A program made the position numbers and the translations under genes. The notes under the pieces are model-generated. The model was not told the origin of the DNA and did no database searches. It saw nothing but the letters and a program-made list of their open reading frames with translations. A stretch of DNA of 64,000 nucleotides from Thermoanaerobaculia bacterium (GTDB taxonomy: Bacteria; Acidobacteriota; Thermoanaerobaculia; Multivoradales; J023): NCBI GenBank assembly GCA_030431255.1, contig JAUIJL010000027.1, forward strand, positions 1-64,000. Reading direction: 5' to 3'. This document shows, piece by piece, positions 8,459 to 15,435 of this stretch; within the stretch, counting starts at the first letter, position 1; every line of letters begins with the position of its first letter.

Positions 8459-9322
8459 GTGTCTAGTTTCGTGTTTTCTGGAATTCGAATCATCCAGTCT
8501 TTGGGAGTCGAAGACCCGCCCACCGGCGACCAACTGAGAGATTGGCTCCAGGTAAGACTTGGCGAGCCAGATCAAAAAAGGGTCGAGCTTTTCGATGCTT
8601 ACAACAAATTGGACCTCTTGGGAGATCTTGAGGGGATCGCTGACCGACTTGAAAAGACGGGTTTTCTTCCGATAATCCAGTTCGAAACACATGGGAATGA
8701 GAGTGGTCTATCCCTTGCTTCCGGCGAGTTGGTTCCATGGTGGGAGTTGAAGCCGTACCTAGCTCGTATCAACGCGCTTTGCGGGCTCAACTTGCTTGTA
8801 GTGGGCTCGGCTTGCTTTGGAGACTCTCTTTCAAGTGTCCTTGAGCCTCATGAACCAGCACCAGTCTGGGGTTGCATAGGGCCAGTCGGCCGCAAGTCCC
8901 CAGGCGAGCTAAAGGAAACTTGGAAAAAGCTCTATGAGCATCTAGTTCTCAGGGATCAGACAGATTTCCGTGAAATACTCAGAAGATCAAGCATAGGACT
9001 GTTTCACCAGGAATGTGAGTATCGATTCTGGCCCGCAGAGTGGTTTTTTCTTGTCGCTTTTAAGGCATACGTAGAAAACCACTGCTCTGATATGTCAGTT
9101 GCGGACCGAGTTGATGATGTAATCGAGCACATATGGCGCCGCAGCCCTGAGGCTCAGATCTCGGATCATGCAAAAGCCCAAATTGCTTCAGAACTCTCAG
9201 ATTGGAAGAAGCAGTTCTTAAATCTGAAGCCGAAGTTCTTTATGGAAGACTTGTTTCCAAGCAACTCCCAGAGGTTTCCGATTGAAATTGATAAGCAGAG
9301 TGTTCTGAGGATGGGTTCTTGA
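8459..9322 (+). CDS. Cassette 3: caspase-like (CHAT-type) cysteine protease
   Basis: A 287-residue soluble protein whose residues 65-125 match the caspase-fold His-Cys pattern. A hydrophobic strand is followed by FETHGN (His78-Gly79), then a strand with WWELKPYLARIN, then LLVVGSACFGD with Cys119 in the SAC[FY]G context. In CHAT and related peptidases these two residues form the catalytic dyad. The C-terminal ~150 residues are helical and unassigned and may sense or dock substrate. The start is GTG at 8459 with GAGG a few bases upstream. It is alone in its cassette, so its trigger and target are not encoded beside it. Proteases of this type act as death effectors in several phage-defence systems; a defence role here is inference. 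Confidence 0.75.
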   Translation: MSSFVFSGIRIIQSLGVEDPPTGDQLRDWLQVRLGEPDQKRVELFDAYNKLDLLGDLEGIADRLEKTGFLPIIQFETHGNESGLSLASGELVPWWELKPYLARINALCGLNLLVVGSACFGDSLSSVLEPHEPAPVWGCIGPVGRKSPGELKETWKKLYEHLVLRDQTDFREILRRSSIGLFHQECEYRFWPAEWFFLVAFKAYVENHCSDMSVADRVDDVIEHIWRRSPEAQISDHAKAQIASELSDWKKQFLNLKPKFFMEDLFPSNSQRFPIEIDKQSVLRMGS

Positions 9323-9334
9323 GATCTAGCGAAG

Positions 9335-9409
9335 AGCTAACCCACTCGCTGCACCGCACTGCTTCCGCGCTTCGCGCTCCAGCACGCGGTGAGCGAGGTC
9401 ACGTTCGGC
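9335..9409 (+). other. attC recombination site 3
   Basis: R'' is AGCTAAC (9335-9341), complementary to the unusual GTTAGCT that opens this cassette at site 2. R' is GTTCGGC (9403-9409). The L arms are CTCGCT[G]CACCGC and GCGGTGAGCGAG, with the same extrahelical G as site 1. Confidence 0.9.
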
Positions 9410-9494
9410 GGCAGAAGCCACCAGCCCTGAAAACTTCGTTTCTTTCCTGCCTGAAACGCTCTTGACAAATCACTGCGAATAGCTTTAAAAGCCA

Positions 9495-9839
9495 ATGAAT
9501 CTTCTAGGACTGCTGCGCACCGAAATTCCAAGGCCGTTGATATCAAGGGCGGTAGTTCTGGCGTTCGTCTTGTTGGCCTACCTTTGCATCTTTGGAGTTG
9601 CAGCTATGACTACTTCTCCTCGGGGCTCGGGCGAGACTCCGGGCGAAGCCGTAATGGCGCGAGGAGCCTACTTCTTCACATTTGCACCGTTTGCAGCTTT
9701 CGCTGCTTTGGTCGCTGCTGCTGTGACTGTCTGGCAAAGGCGCCATCTCTCCAAACTCTGGTTCGCCACCGGAGTTAGCCCGGCTTGTTCGCTGCTGCCA
9801 GTCACAGTGTACATTTTCTTGAACTTCGGAGACTTCTAA
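9495..9839 (+). CDS. Cassette 4, first gene: small three-helix membrane protein
   Basis: A 114-residue protein of no family I recognise. Three hydrophobic segments are visible: residues ~20-38 (VVLAFVLLAYLCIFGVAAM), ~58-76 (FFTFAPFAAFAALVAAAVTV) and ~92-110 (SPACSLLPVTVYIFLN). It lies 93 bp upstream of the SLATT gene within the same cassette, so the two were probably mobilised and perhaps act together. No good Shine-Dalgarno precedes the ATG. Confidence 0.6.
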   Translation: MNLLGLLRTEIPRPLISRAVVLAFVLLAYLCIFGVAAMTTSPRGSGETPGEAVMARGAYFFTFAPFAAFAALVAAAVTVWQRRHLSKLWFATGVSPACSLLPVTVYIFLNFGDF

Positions 9840-9932
9840 TCAACATGGTCCACGATGTATTCGGTGCGGTAGCCCGCTTGCTCGTGCAGCACAGGATTCG
9901 ACGCCAGATGATAGTGATCCGGGAAGGCATTT

Positions 9933-10616
9933 ATGAAATCTAGCCAAGAGCGAGCAGACACTGGCACTGGAAAGGCGCCACAACCCTATCTTGATGGGGA
10001 CTTTGCCAAAGAGCTCAGCTACCAACTCTGGGTAACGAAAGGTGCCCGATTTCATGCTTGTAGAAGGCTCCAGACGAAGCAGAAGTGGTCGTCCTATTCG
10101 ATTGCTGCGCTAGCCTTCTATGCGATTACTGTCAATCTGGTCCCGGTATACGGAGTGGCATTCTCACCAGATACCGGGCCGCTTTTCGCTTTCGTCAGCA
10201 GTGCGCTATCTGTGTTGATCATTATTATCAGCTTGCTTGAGGGGGCTCGGCAGTATGATCTCCGGGCCGACAGACATCATCGCTGCGGCCTTGAGCTTGG
10301 AAAAATATATCGTGAGCTGCGCCAGCTACGAACAGCACACGGTGACGAGCCACAGCCGCTACCTGCCGAGACGATTCAATTACTTAGAGAACGCTACGAG
10401 GCTATACTTGATAAACACGAGAATCATGAGGATGTAGACTTTCTTCTAATGCAGGCGAAGAAGTCCGAATGGTTCAACAAAGGTTTTGCCATGAGGGTGT
10501 GGGTTCGTGTACGTTGGTATCTCCAGGTCTCCCTCTTCTATCACTTGACGATCTTGGTTCCTCCAGTCGTTCTTATTTGGTGGTGGGCCAGCAGCGCCAC
10601 GACAGGAGCGTCGTAG
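9933..10616 (+). CDS. Cassette 4, second gene: SLATT-domain membrane effector
   Basis: A 227-residue protein with the layout of SLATT domains: an N-terminal helix with W-TKGARFHACRRL (residues ~33-47), two transmembrane helices close together (~55-73 and ~80-101), then a long cytoplasmic helix (LLEGARQYDLRADRHHRCGLELGKIYREL). A third hydrophobic segment is near the C-terminus (~203-220). SLATT proteins accompany nucleotide-signalling and reverse-transcriptase defence systems, where they are thought to form pores that kill or arrest the infected cell. Here no cyclase or sensor is adjacent. GGAAGG lies six bases before the ATG. Confidence 0.75.
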   Translation: MKSSQERADTGTGKAPQPYLDGDFAKELSYQLWVTKGARFHACRRLQTKQKWSSYSIAALAFYAITVNLVPVYGVAFSPDTGPLFAFVSSALSVLIIIISLLEGARQYDLRADRHHRCGLELGKIYRELRQLRTAHGDEPQPLPAETIQLLRERYEAILDKHENHEDVDFLLMQAKKSEWFNKGFAMRVWVRVRWYLQVSLFYHLTILVPPVVLIWWWASSATTGAS

Positions 10617-10653
10617 TATCAAAGGTCGGAAACCCCTCTTTCAAAGAAACTCC

Positions 10654-10729
10654 GCCGAACCCGCCCGATCCACGCGGACACCCTCCGCGCTTCGCGCTCC
10701 GGCTGCCGGTGATCGGGGTCACGTTCGCT
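10654..10729 (+). other. attC recombination site 4
   Basis: R'' is GCCGAAC (10654-10660), the complement of the R' of site 3. R' is GTTCGCT (10723-10729). The L arms CCCGATCCACGCGG and CCGGTGATCGGG pair with bulged bases. The central TCCGCGCTTCGCGCTCC is shared with sites 3 and 5. Confidence 0.9.
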
Positions 10730-10762
10730 GCCAACAATCTAACTTGACTTCGAAGGGAAGCT

Positions 10763-12313
10763 ATGCCGGACGCCGGTGGTCAGACAGATCTACAGAAAAG
10801 ACTTAAGGAACTCCTTCCGTCTGACAACGACAAGCTCAGGCACTCCGAACGGAGGAGGGCTTCGGCTACCGCTGGGTTCCAGTTTGAGATGTTTGTCTCA
10901 GAGCTTCTCCGACTACACCTTAGAAGCAGAGACCTGCCTTCAGAGACATCTGTCGTGACGTCAGAGCTTGGGCATTATGATCTCATTACTGACACTTCAA
11001 TCCGAGATCTGCCTCCTCCGATAGCCTTTTCAGTAAAGTTCTTTAGGAATTCGAGTCATCTGAACCAGATGGCGAAGTCTGTCTGGAGAGATTTGCTTCG
11101 GGGTGACGACTCCAAGGCTCGATCCATTGTTCTGGTAACGAACCTACAACCTAGTGCCCGTGCGCAGCAAGTTTTCGATCAGATCCGAAGCCCAGGATCA
11201 GGCGAGCGCTTGAGGCTAGTTTGGTGGGGCCCAAAGGATCTAGAGGCCTTGGTGTCACAGTTGGGGGATGCCGGTTCAGAAATTGTCAATACGCTCCATG
11301 TAGCAGATCTTGGCGCGGCCATACGGAACGCTATCAGGGGTGATGTGGACCTCTGGAAGGCCAACCGGGAGCGCTATGTCTCGGAGCTCCACGATTCCTG
11401 GAAGGCCGATGAGCTGGTATTCTTTCTCGGCGCAGGCGTCTCCATTGATGCTGGTGTTCCCTCCTGGAAGCGACTCTTGTCGGAGCTATATGGCGCCCTT
11501 CTCGAAGAGGCTTCGCCGGATCTCTACAGCTTGAGCTCAGAGAGTAGGGCGCAAGCGGTTCAGCTTCTCCTCAAGCTACAGGACAACTCACCGCTCTTGA
11601 GTGCTCGAACACTTCGGTCTGGGCTGCGAGGACGATTCGAAGATTCTGTACGGAAGGTGATCTACAAAAAGGCAAGCGTCGAAGACTCCCAACAGCTTCT
11701 GTCAATTGCTCGACTCTGTGACCCGCCGAGAGGCCGAATCGGCGCTCGCGCTGTTGTAACCTACAACTTTGATGATCTACTAGAGCAGTGTTTAAGTAAA
11801 CTCAACATCAGATACTTTTCAGTCAATTCGGGGAGTGTCCGTGCCAACTCTATGGAGTTGCCAATTTACCATGTGCATGGCTTGATTCCGCAGCGGGGGG
11901 CCCTTGATGAAGATCAAGTCCTAGTCTTCAGTGAAGAGGGGTACCATACGGCTTACAATAATCCATACACATGGTCGAATGTCGTGCAACTAAATCTTAT
12001 GACCCAACACACATGTGTCTTTGTAGGCTTGTCAATGACCGATCCGAACCTTCGGCGGCTCCTTGAAATCGCCAGCGATGCGCAATCGGATGCTGGCCCG
12101 AGACATGTAGCCCTACTCAGGCGGCTTGCTGACAAAGACCTAGGGGACGACGAAGAAATGTCCTCAAAAGTTGCCGAGGGCATTTCGGCTACTTATCACT
12201 TGGCTTGGGAAAGGACGCTGGGCGAGCTTGGAGTGCGGATTCTTTGGTTCGAAGACTTCTCTGAGATCCCTGGCATTCTAAAGGGAATCAGGACTGGTTT
12301 CTTGGAAGACTAA
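10763..12313 (+). CDS. Cassette 5: restriction-nuclease-like domain fused to a SIR2 domain
   Basis: A 516-residue two-part protein. Residues ~35-180 resemble a PD-(D/E)XK-type fold: GFQFEMFVSELLR, then HYDLIT, then IAFSVKFF; catalytic identity is uncertain. Residues ~210-480 are a SIR2-like domain: GAGVS at 223-227, the NAD-binding TYNFDDLLE with Asn335, YHVHG with His370/His372, and VFVGLSMTDPNLRRLL near the end. SIR2 domains in defence proteins degrade NAD+ on infection and starve the phage of NAD. The N-terminal part could recognise or cut invading DNA (inference). It occupies its own cassette, with its stop 20 bp before attC 5. Confidence 0.82.
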   Translation: MPDAGGQTDLQKRLKELLPSDNDKLRHSERRRASATAGFQFEMFVSELLRLHLRSRDLPSETSVVTSELGHYDLITDTSIRDLPPPIAFSVKFFRNSSHLNQMAKSVWRDLLRGDDSKARSIVLVTNLQPSARAQQVFDQIRSPGSGERLRLVWWGPKDLEALVSQLGDAGSEIVNTLHVADLGAAIRNAIRGDVDLWKANRERYVSELHDSWKADELVFFLGAGVSIDAGVPSWKRLLSELYGALLEEASPDLYSLSSESRAQAVQLLLKLQDNSPLLSARTLRSGLRGRFEDSVRKVIYKKASVEDSQQLLSIARLCDPPRGRIGARAVVTYNFDDLLEQCLSKLNIRYFSVNSGSVRANSMELPIYHVHGLIPQRGALDEDQVLVFSEEGYHTAYNNPYTWSNVVQLNLMTQHTCVFVGLSMTDPNLRRLLEIASDAQSDAGPRHVALLRRLADKDLGDDEEMSSKVAEGISATYHLAWERTLGELGVRILWFEDFSEIPGILKGIRTGFLED

Positions 12314-12332
12314 TGCGCGTTGTAAAAAAGGC

Positions 12333-12408
12333 AGCGAACCCACCCGATGCACGCGGACTTCTTCCGCGCTTCGCGCTCCAGAAGCCGGTGATCGGGAGCA
12401 CGTTCGCA
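12333..12408 (+). other. attC recombination site 5
   Basis: R'' is AGCGAAC (12333-12339), complementary to the GTTCGCT of site 4. R' is GTTCGCA (12402-12408). L arms are CCCGAT[G]CAC[G]CGG and CCGGTGATCGGG. Confidence 0.9.
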
Positions 12409-12757
12409 GAATTCCGGCTCAGGCTTCGGAACTGGTGCCGAATTGAGCCGGGTTTGTCGTTCACCACGCGTTTCTTCGTTGAAGGTCTGACTTGAAAGGA
12501 AACGTTTTTGAAGTCTCGCTCCGTTCCACGAAATCCAGGGCTGAAAGTAAGCCGACTTCGGCGAGGAAGCCAGCGGCTGGGCGGTCCGTTGTCGAATCGT
12601 GGCCTCGCCCTCGGATGTGGTCTTGGAGGTCGGTCTTGTTTGGAGCCGGTCTTCTTTGAACCGGCTCGTCCTGGCGATTGGCCGGGCGTTGGTACCTTGA
12701 CAGAAGTGCTATCCGCGTTTGTACAGGGCGGCGGTCCCGAGTTTCAGGGGCCGTCTC
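12409..12757. other. Cassette 6 body: no convincing gene
   Basis: About 350 bp between attC 5 and a short attC-like site. Two weak frames cover it (12508-12834 forward, 12461-12811 reverse). Both have unnatural composition and run across the recombination site, so I do not call them. A GAGCCGGT/ACCGGCTC hairpin lies at about 12640-12666. This may be a gene-less or regulatory cassette. Confidence 0.5.
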
Positions 12758-12806
12758 TGCCAACCAGCTGCTCCAGCGGACGAGCGGAGCAGCCAGGCCG
12801 TTCGCT
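12758..12806 (+). other. Short attC-like site 6
   Basis: R'' is TGCCAAC (12758-12764), one mismatch from the complement of GTTCGCA at site 5. R' is GTTCGCT (12800-12806). Between them GCTGCTCC and GGAGCAGC form a perfect 8-bp stem. I see no extrahelical base, and at 49 bp it is short, so confidence is lower. Confidence 0.6.
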
Positions 12807-12837
12807 GTCAAACATCAAGAACTATGGAGGATGAGGG

Positions 12838-13194
12838 ATGAAGCTCACTATTAAGAGGAATCAGAAAGATGTCAAAGGGATGTTCGGAGGCCATAAGGGG
12901 GTCAGCTTTACCCTGTACGCAAGAGCAGATGTAACGGACGAGGAACGATCACTCATAGATCATTATCAAGTTGGCCAGCATGTCCTCGTGGTCTTTGAGA
13001 TCCCAGTGAGAGGAGATCAGAGCGTTACTTTTCGGTGGACAGTTCAGCACCTAATTGACGGCGAAACGACAGAGGCAGATAGCATTTCGACTCTGATTTC
13101 CCTTGAAGAGCAGATCAAAGAAAGCTGCCGCAATCTGAAAGAGTTGCTTGGTGTAATGAAGACATTCGGAGGTGAGGAAACATTTGAAATTTAG
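12838..13194 (+). CDS. Cassette protein of unknown function (118 aa)
   Basis: I cannot name a family. The protein is soluble and begins MKLTIKRNQKDVKGMFGGHKG, where a basic strand-turn segment is followed by a beta-rich middle (VGQHVLVVFEIPV) and a helical C-terminus (SLEEQIKESCRNLKELLGVMKTFGGEE). A very strong Shine-Dalgarno (GGAGG) lies about 8 bases before the ATG. It lies 31 bp after a short attC-like site, consistent with a cassette gene, and is followed by a tiny zinc-ribbon frame that may share its transcript. Confidence 0.65.
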   Translation: MKLTIKRNQKDVKGMFGGHKGVSFTLYARADVTDEERSLIDHYQVGQHVLVVFEIPVRGDQSVTFRWTVQHLIDGETTEADSISTLISLEEQIKESCRNLKELLGVMKTFGGEETFEI

Positions 13195-13279
13195 AATCCT
13201 CACTAAGATCCTCGACTTGAGTTCACCCGACGATCGAAATGGCCAAGCTACTTGAAAATCTGAACAGAAGGAAATTATC

Positions 13280-13399
13280 ATGTTGTGCTGCCCAAAGTGC
13301 TCATCAAATCTTGACCGGGATGGCTGGTGTACGAATCATAAATGTATCTATTCCTATGAAAGAAGAGAGAGTCCTTCACCGCCGTTTACGCCAGGCTGA
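13280..13399 (+). CDS. 39-residue zinc-ribbon microprotein
   Basis: ATG at 13280 follows AGAAGGA at good spacing. The product starts MLCCPKCSS and continues to GWCTNHKCIYS, so CPKC (residues 4-7) and CTNHKC (residues 17-22) supply the four ligands of a small treble-clef or zinc-ribbon. The tail is Ser/Pro rich. It ends three bases before the ATG of the next frame. Function unknown; its strong ribosome-binding site and cysteine spacing argue that it is real. Confidence 0.55.
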   Translation: MLCCPKCSSNLDRDGWCTNHKCIYSYERRESPSPPFTPG

Positions 13400-13402
13400 A
13401 GA

Positions 13403-14080
13403 ATGAAGCAAGAAGCCGCGTGCATATGCAGCGTTGCTGATAAGGCGTTGTATCCATTAATTCTGAACGGCTTGAAGCGCGTCCGCATGTACACCTGCCT
13501 GCGAACCAGGCTACGGAAGCTGCGCTCGTCAGCCCAACCAGCCGTCTCTCACATCGAGACGAGCGGTCTTCTGCCAGGGGCGCGTTTCTACTCGGACATG
13601 GTTCCGGACAGTCGGGAGGGCCGGGGGCGATGGACTCGCCAGCTTTTGGAAAAGGCCCGGGGTACTGAGCTTGTCTTTGTCGACCCCGACAATGGTTTCG
13701 AAATTCCGTCAAAGCCGGTAGGGCGGAAAGGCTCCTCGAAGTTCGTGACGAAAGAGGAGATTCGGAGCCTCTGGGATCTTGACTGCTCCGTCCTCATCTA
13801 CCAGCACTTCCGACGCGAGAAGCGTGACTCGTTCGTGCAGCGCATGCTCTTGGAGCTATCCGAGATCGCCGCTGGTGGCTCAGTCATCGGTTTCCGAACT
13901 CCACACGTGCTCTTCCTGCTGGCCGTGCAGCGCCATCACCAGCAAGAGATTGAACTGGTAAATTCTCGCCTTCAAGAGACCTGGAATGGAGAGATAGTGC
14001 TGAATCGGCTGGCTAGACCAACAATTCCAGACGCAAGCGCTGGGCACTGCGCTCATCGGCCCACCGTCAGCACCCGATGA
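13403..14080 (+). CDS. Conserved hypothetical cassette protein, apparently lacking its N-terminal third
   Basis: From residue ~45 on, the product reads like a conserved family I remember but cannot name: SGLLPGARFYSDMVPDSR, ELVFVDPDNGFEIPSKPVGRKGSSKF, SVLIYQHFRREKRDSFV, GFRTPHVLFLLA. From memory, full-length relatives have about 90 further residues before this part. Here the first ~45 codons look unrelated and Arg-rich. A lone TGCGAAC at 13500 resembles half of an attC site, so a deletion may have removed the rest of that site and the 5' end of this gene. The C-terminus reads into a decayed attC (14016-14072) and overlaps the next start by four bases. The protein may be non-functional, or the start may differ. 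Confidence 0.5.
   Translation: MKQEAACICSVADKALYPLILNGLKRVRMYTCLRTRLRKLRSSAQPAVSHIETSGLLPGARFYSDMVPDSREGRGRWTRQLLEKARGTELVFVDPDNGFEIPSKPVGRKGSSKFVTKEEIRSLWDLDCSVLIYQHFRREKRDSFVQRMLLELSEIAAGGSVIGFRTPHVLFLLAVQRHHQQEIELVNSRLQETWNGEIVLNRLARPTIPDASAGHCAHRPTVSTR
14016..14072 (+). other. Decayed attC site 7
   Basis: GACCAAC (14016-14022) and GTCAGCA (14066-14072) bracket a core whose CGCAAGCGCT...CTGCGCT and GGCCCACC match site 2 closely. The R' has C where GTT is expected and the L arms no longer pair. The next cassette's R'' is TGCTAAC, the complement of an ancestral GTTAGCA, which supports this reading. Confidence 0.6.
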
Positions 14081-14538
14081 GACGTCGCTTCACAGCGCGG
14101 GCTTCTGCGGGCTGGGTCGTGCTGGTGGCGATCGTGGGACTAGGGATTTGGACGAGCCGACCAATCGTCAACCAGAATCCTCAGATCGGGACCATCCGGT
14201 ATGAGCGGCTGCTTGGTCGGATCGTCGCGATTGAGGTGGATTCCGACGGTGATGGCCGCCCGGAGTCTCTGGCTCGGTTTCGCTGGCGAGAGCCCTACGA
14301 CCCGAACATCTACACCTACAATGGGCCCTACTGTGCCGACGTCGGTCGGCACTTTGAGGATCGTGATCGAGATGGGCGGTGGGACACCTGGTTCCACTCA
14401 ATCAGCGAGGTGGGTGAAGGCGATTGTGTGTACTCCTTCGAAGCTGACACCAATGGTGACGGGCAGCCTGACTGGTTCCAGGAGTCTGCCGACGGGATTG
14501 GCATCTTCGCTCAGCTGGTTGAGCTGAGGGGCTTCTGA
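14077..14538 (+). CDS. Cassette protein: membrane-anchored with EF-hand-like Asp loops
   Basis: A 153-residue protein with one N-terminal hydrophobic segment (residues ~10-26, AGWVVLVAIVGLGIW), probably an anchor or uncleaved signal. The rest carries three calcium-loop-like motifs: DSDGDGRPE, DRDRDGRWD and DTNGDGQPD. Such loops occur in secreted Ca-binding and dockerin-like proteins. The start codon lies in an ATGA overlap with the preceding frame. It sits between the decayed attC and the long attC at 14549, so it fills one cassette. Function unknown. Confidence 0.65.
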   Translation: MRRRFTARASAGWVVLVAIVGLGIWTSRPIVNQNPQIGTIRYERLLGRIVAIEVDSDGDGRPESLARFRWREPYDPNIYTYNGPYCADVGRHFEDRDRDGRWDTWFHSISEVGEGDCVYSFEADTNGDGQPDWFQESADGIGIFAQLVELRGF

Positions 14539-14548
14539 GCGTGCCGCG

Positions 14549-14675
14549 TGCTAACACGGGCCTGCAGGCGACATCGCTCGGGCTCTTCGTCCGAAAGGGG
14601 CGGCGAGAGGTCTTACTCTCTCGTACGCTCAGAAGGTGTTGACGGCGGTGCGGTTGAAGCCCAGAACTGTTCGGC
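14549..14675 (+). other. Long attC-like site 8
   Basis: R'' is TGCTAAC (14549-14555) and R' is GTTCGGC (14669-14675), the same R' as sites 1 and 3. L arms GGGC[C]TGCA (14558-14566) and TGAAGCCC pair with one extrahelical base and one mismatch. At 127 bp it is at the long end for attC, so the assignment is moderate. Confidence 0.6.
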
Positions 14676-14764
14676 CGCATCCGGATCGCCGCTCCCCCAG
14701 CTGAGGGCGTCGCATCGCGCGAAGCCGCGGGACCGCTCAGGAACGCTATTCGCACGAGGAAATA

Positions 14765-15208
14765 ATGACGTTTGAGCAGCTGTGGTCACAAATCTCGGAG
14801 AACACGGACCTTGGTCTCCTGCGTCGTTTTGTTGATGCGGGTGGCGACGTGGCCAGGTTCGATGAAACTCTGGGTTGGACACTTCTCCATCTGGCTTGTG
14901 AACATGGCGATCTTGCATTGATTCGCGCCTTGGTCGAATGCGGTGCAGATCCGAATGCTGCGGATCGTGATGGCACCCCGGTGTTGCACTTTGCCGTAGA
15001 CACCGACATTGACTGTACTTGGCAGCGGCATCATTCACTCGACTCGTTGGAGTTTGAGATCACCAAGGTCTTGTTGGAGCTGGGAGCCAAACCGGATTTG
15101 CCCGACGCAGTCGGTAGAATCGCAGAAGACATCGCCGATGGGTACGATAGCAAGGCAAGCGCCGCGTTCAGGAAGCTCTACCCAGACTCGGGCGACCTCA
15201 ACGCATGA
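14765..15208 (+). CDS. Ankyrin-repeat protein
   Basis: A 147-residue soluble protein with ankyrin repeats, visible as GWTLLHLACEHGDLALIRALVECGADPNAADRDGTPVLHFAV and a second, partly degenerate unit ending VLLELGAKPDLPDAVG. Ankyrin repeats bind other proteins, and small stand-alone copies often act as immunity or regulatory partners. The ATG at 14765 has GAGGA five bases upstream. It follows the last attC-like site, but no closing attC was found after it, so it may be the eroded last cassette or a chromosomal gene. Confidence 0.8.
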   Translation: MTFEQLWSQISENTDLGLLRRFVDAGGDVARFDETLGWTLLHLACEHGDLALIRALVECGADPNAADRDGTPVLHFAVDTDIDCTWQRHHSLDSLEFEITKVLLELGAKPDLPDAVGRIAEDIADGYDSKASAAFRKLYPDSGDLNA

Positions 15209-15435
15209 CCTGCTATCGTCCAAGCGGGCCCAAAAACGGCAATCCTGGCGGAAGTGTGCTTCGGGAAACTCGGCAGCCCGCTCACCTGCTTTTCGGTGCT
15301 CCGCCGCCCTGTAGTAACCGACCAGGATCCGCAGGAAAACCTTCCTCATCTCCTGGCCGGCGAGCTTTCTAGTGGAAGGCGTGAAAGAGCGGATCATTTC
15401 CAGAACATCGACCTGGCACCGGAACGGCATCCGGA

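Larger units (their letters stand above)
5933..14675 (+). mobile_element. Integron gene-cassette array lacking an integrase (CALIN)
   Basis: Genes in this interval all point the same way, are more AT-rich than the flanks, and are separated by imperfect palindromes of 49-127 bp that begin with ...AAC and end with GTT.... The clear sites are at 7248, 8366, 9335, 10654 and 12333; a short one is at 12758; decayed or long ones are at 14016 and 14549. The R'' box of each good site is the reverse complement of the R' box that opens the same cassette: GTTCGGC with GCCGAAC, GTTAGCT with AGCTAAC, GTTCGGC with GCCGAAC, GTTCGCT with AGCGAAC. This is expected because recombination cuts after the G of GTT. 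Four sites also share an unpaired base in the L'' arm. No intI is in the window. The left edge is set at a GTTCGAT box (5933-5939), one mismatch from the partner expected for the first site. Confidence 0.85.

Noticed and set aside
12461-12834. Forward 108-codon and reverse 116-codon frames in cassette 6
   Set aside because: Both run across the short attC-like site and have no convincing start or protein-like composition.
15209-15435. Searched for an attC closing an ankyrin-gene cassette
   Set aside because: The expected GCCGAAC box is absent and no GTT-ended hairpin was found.
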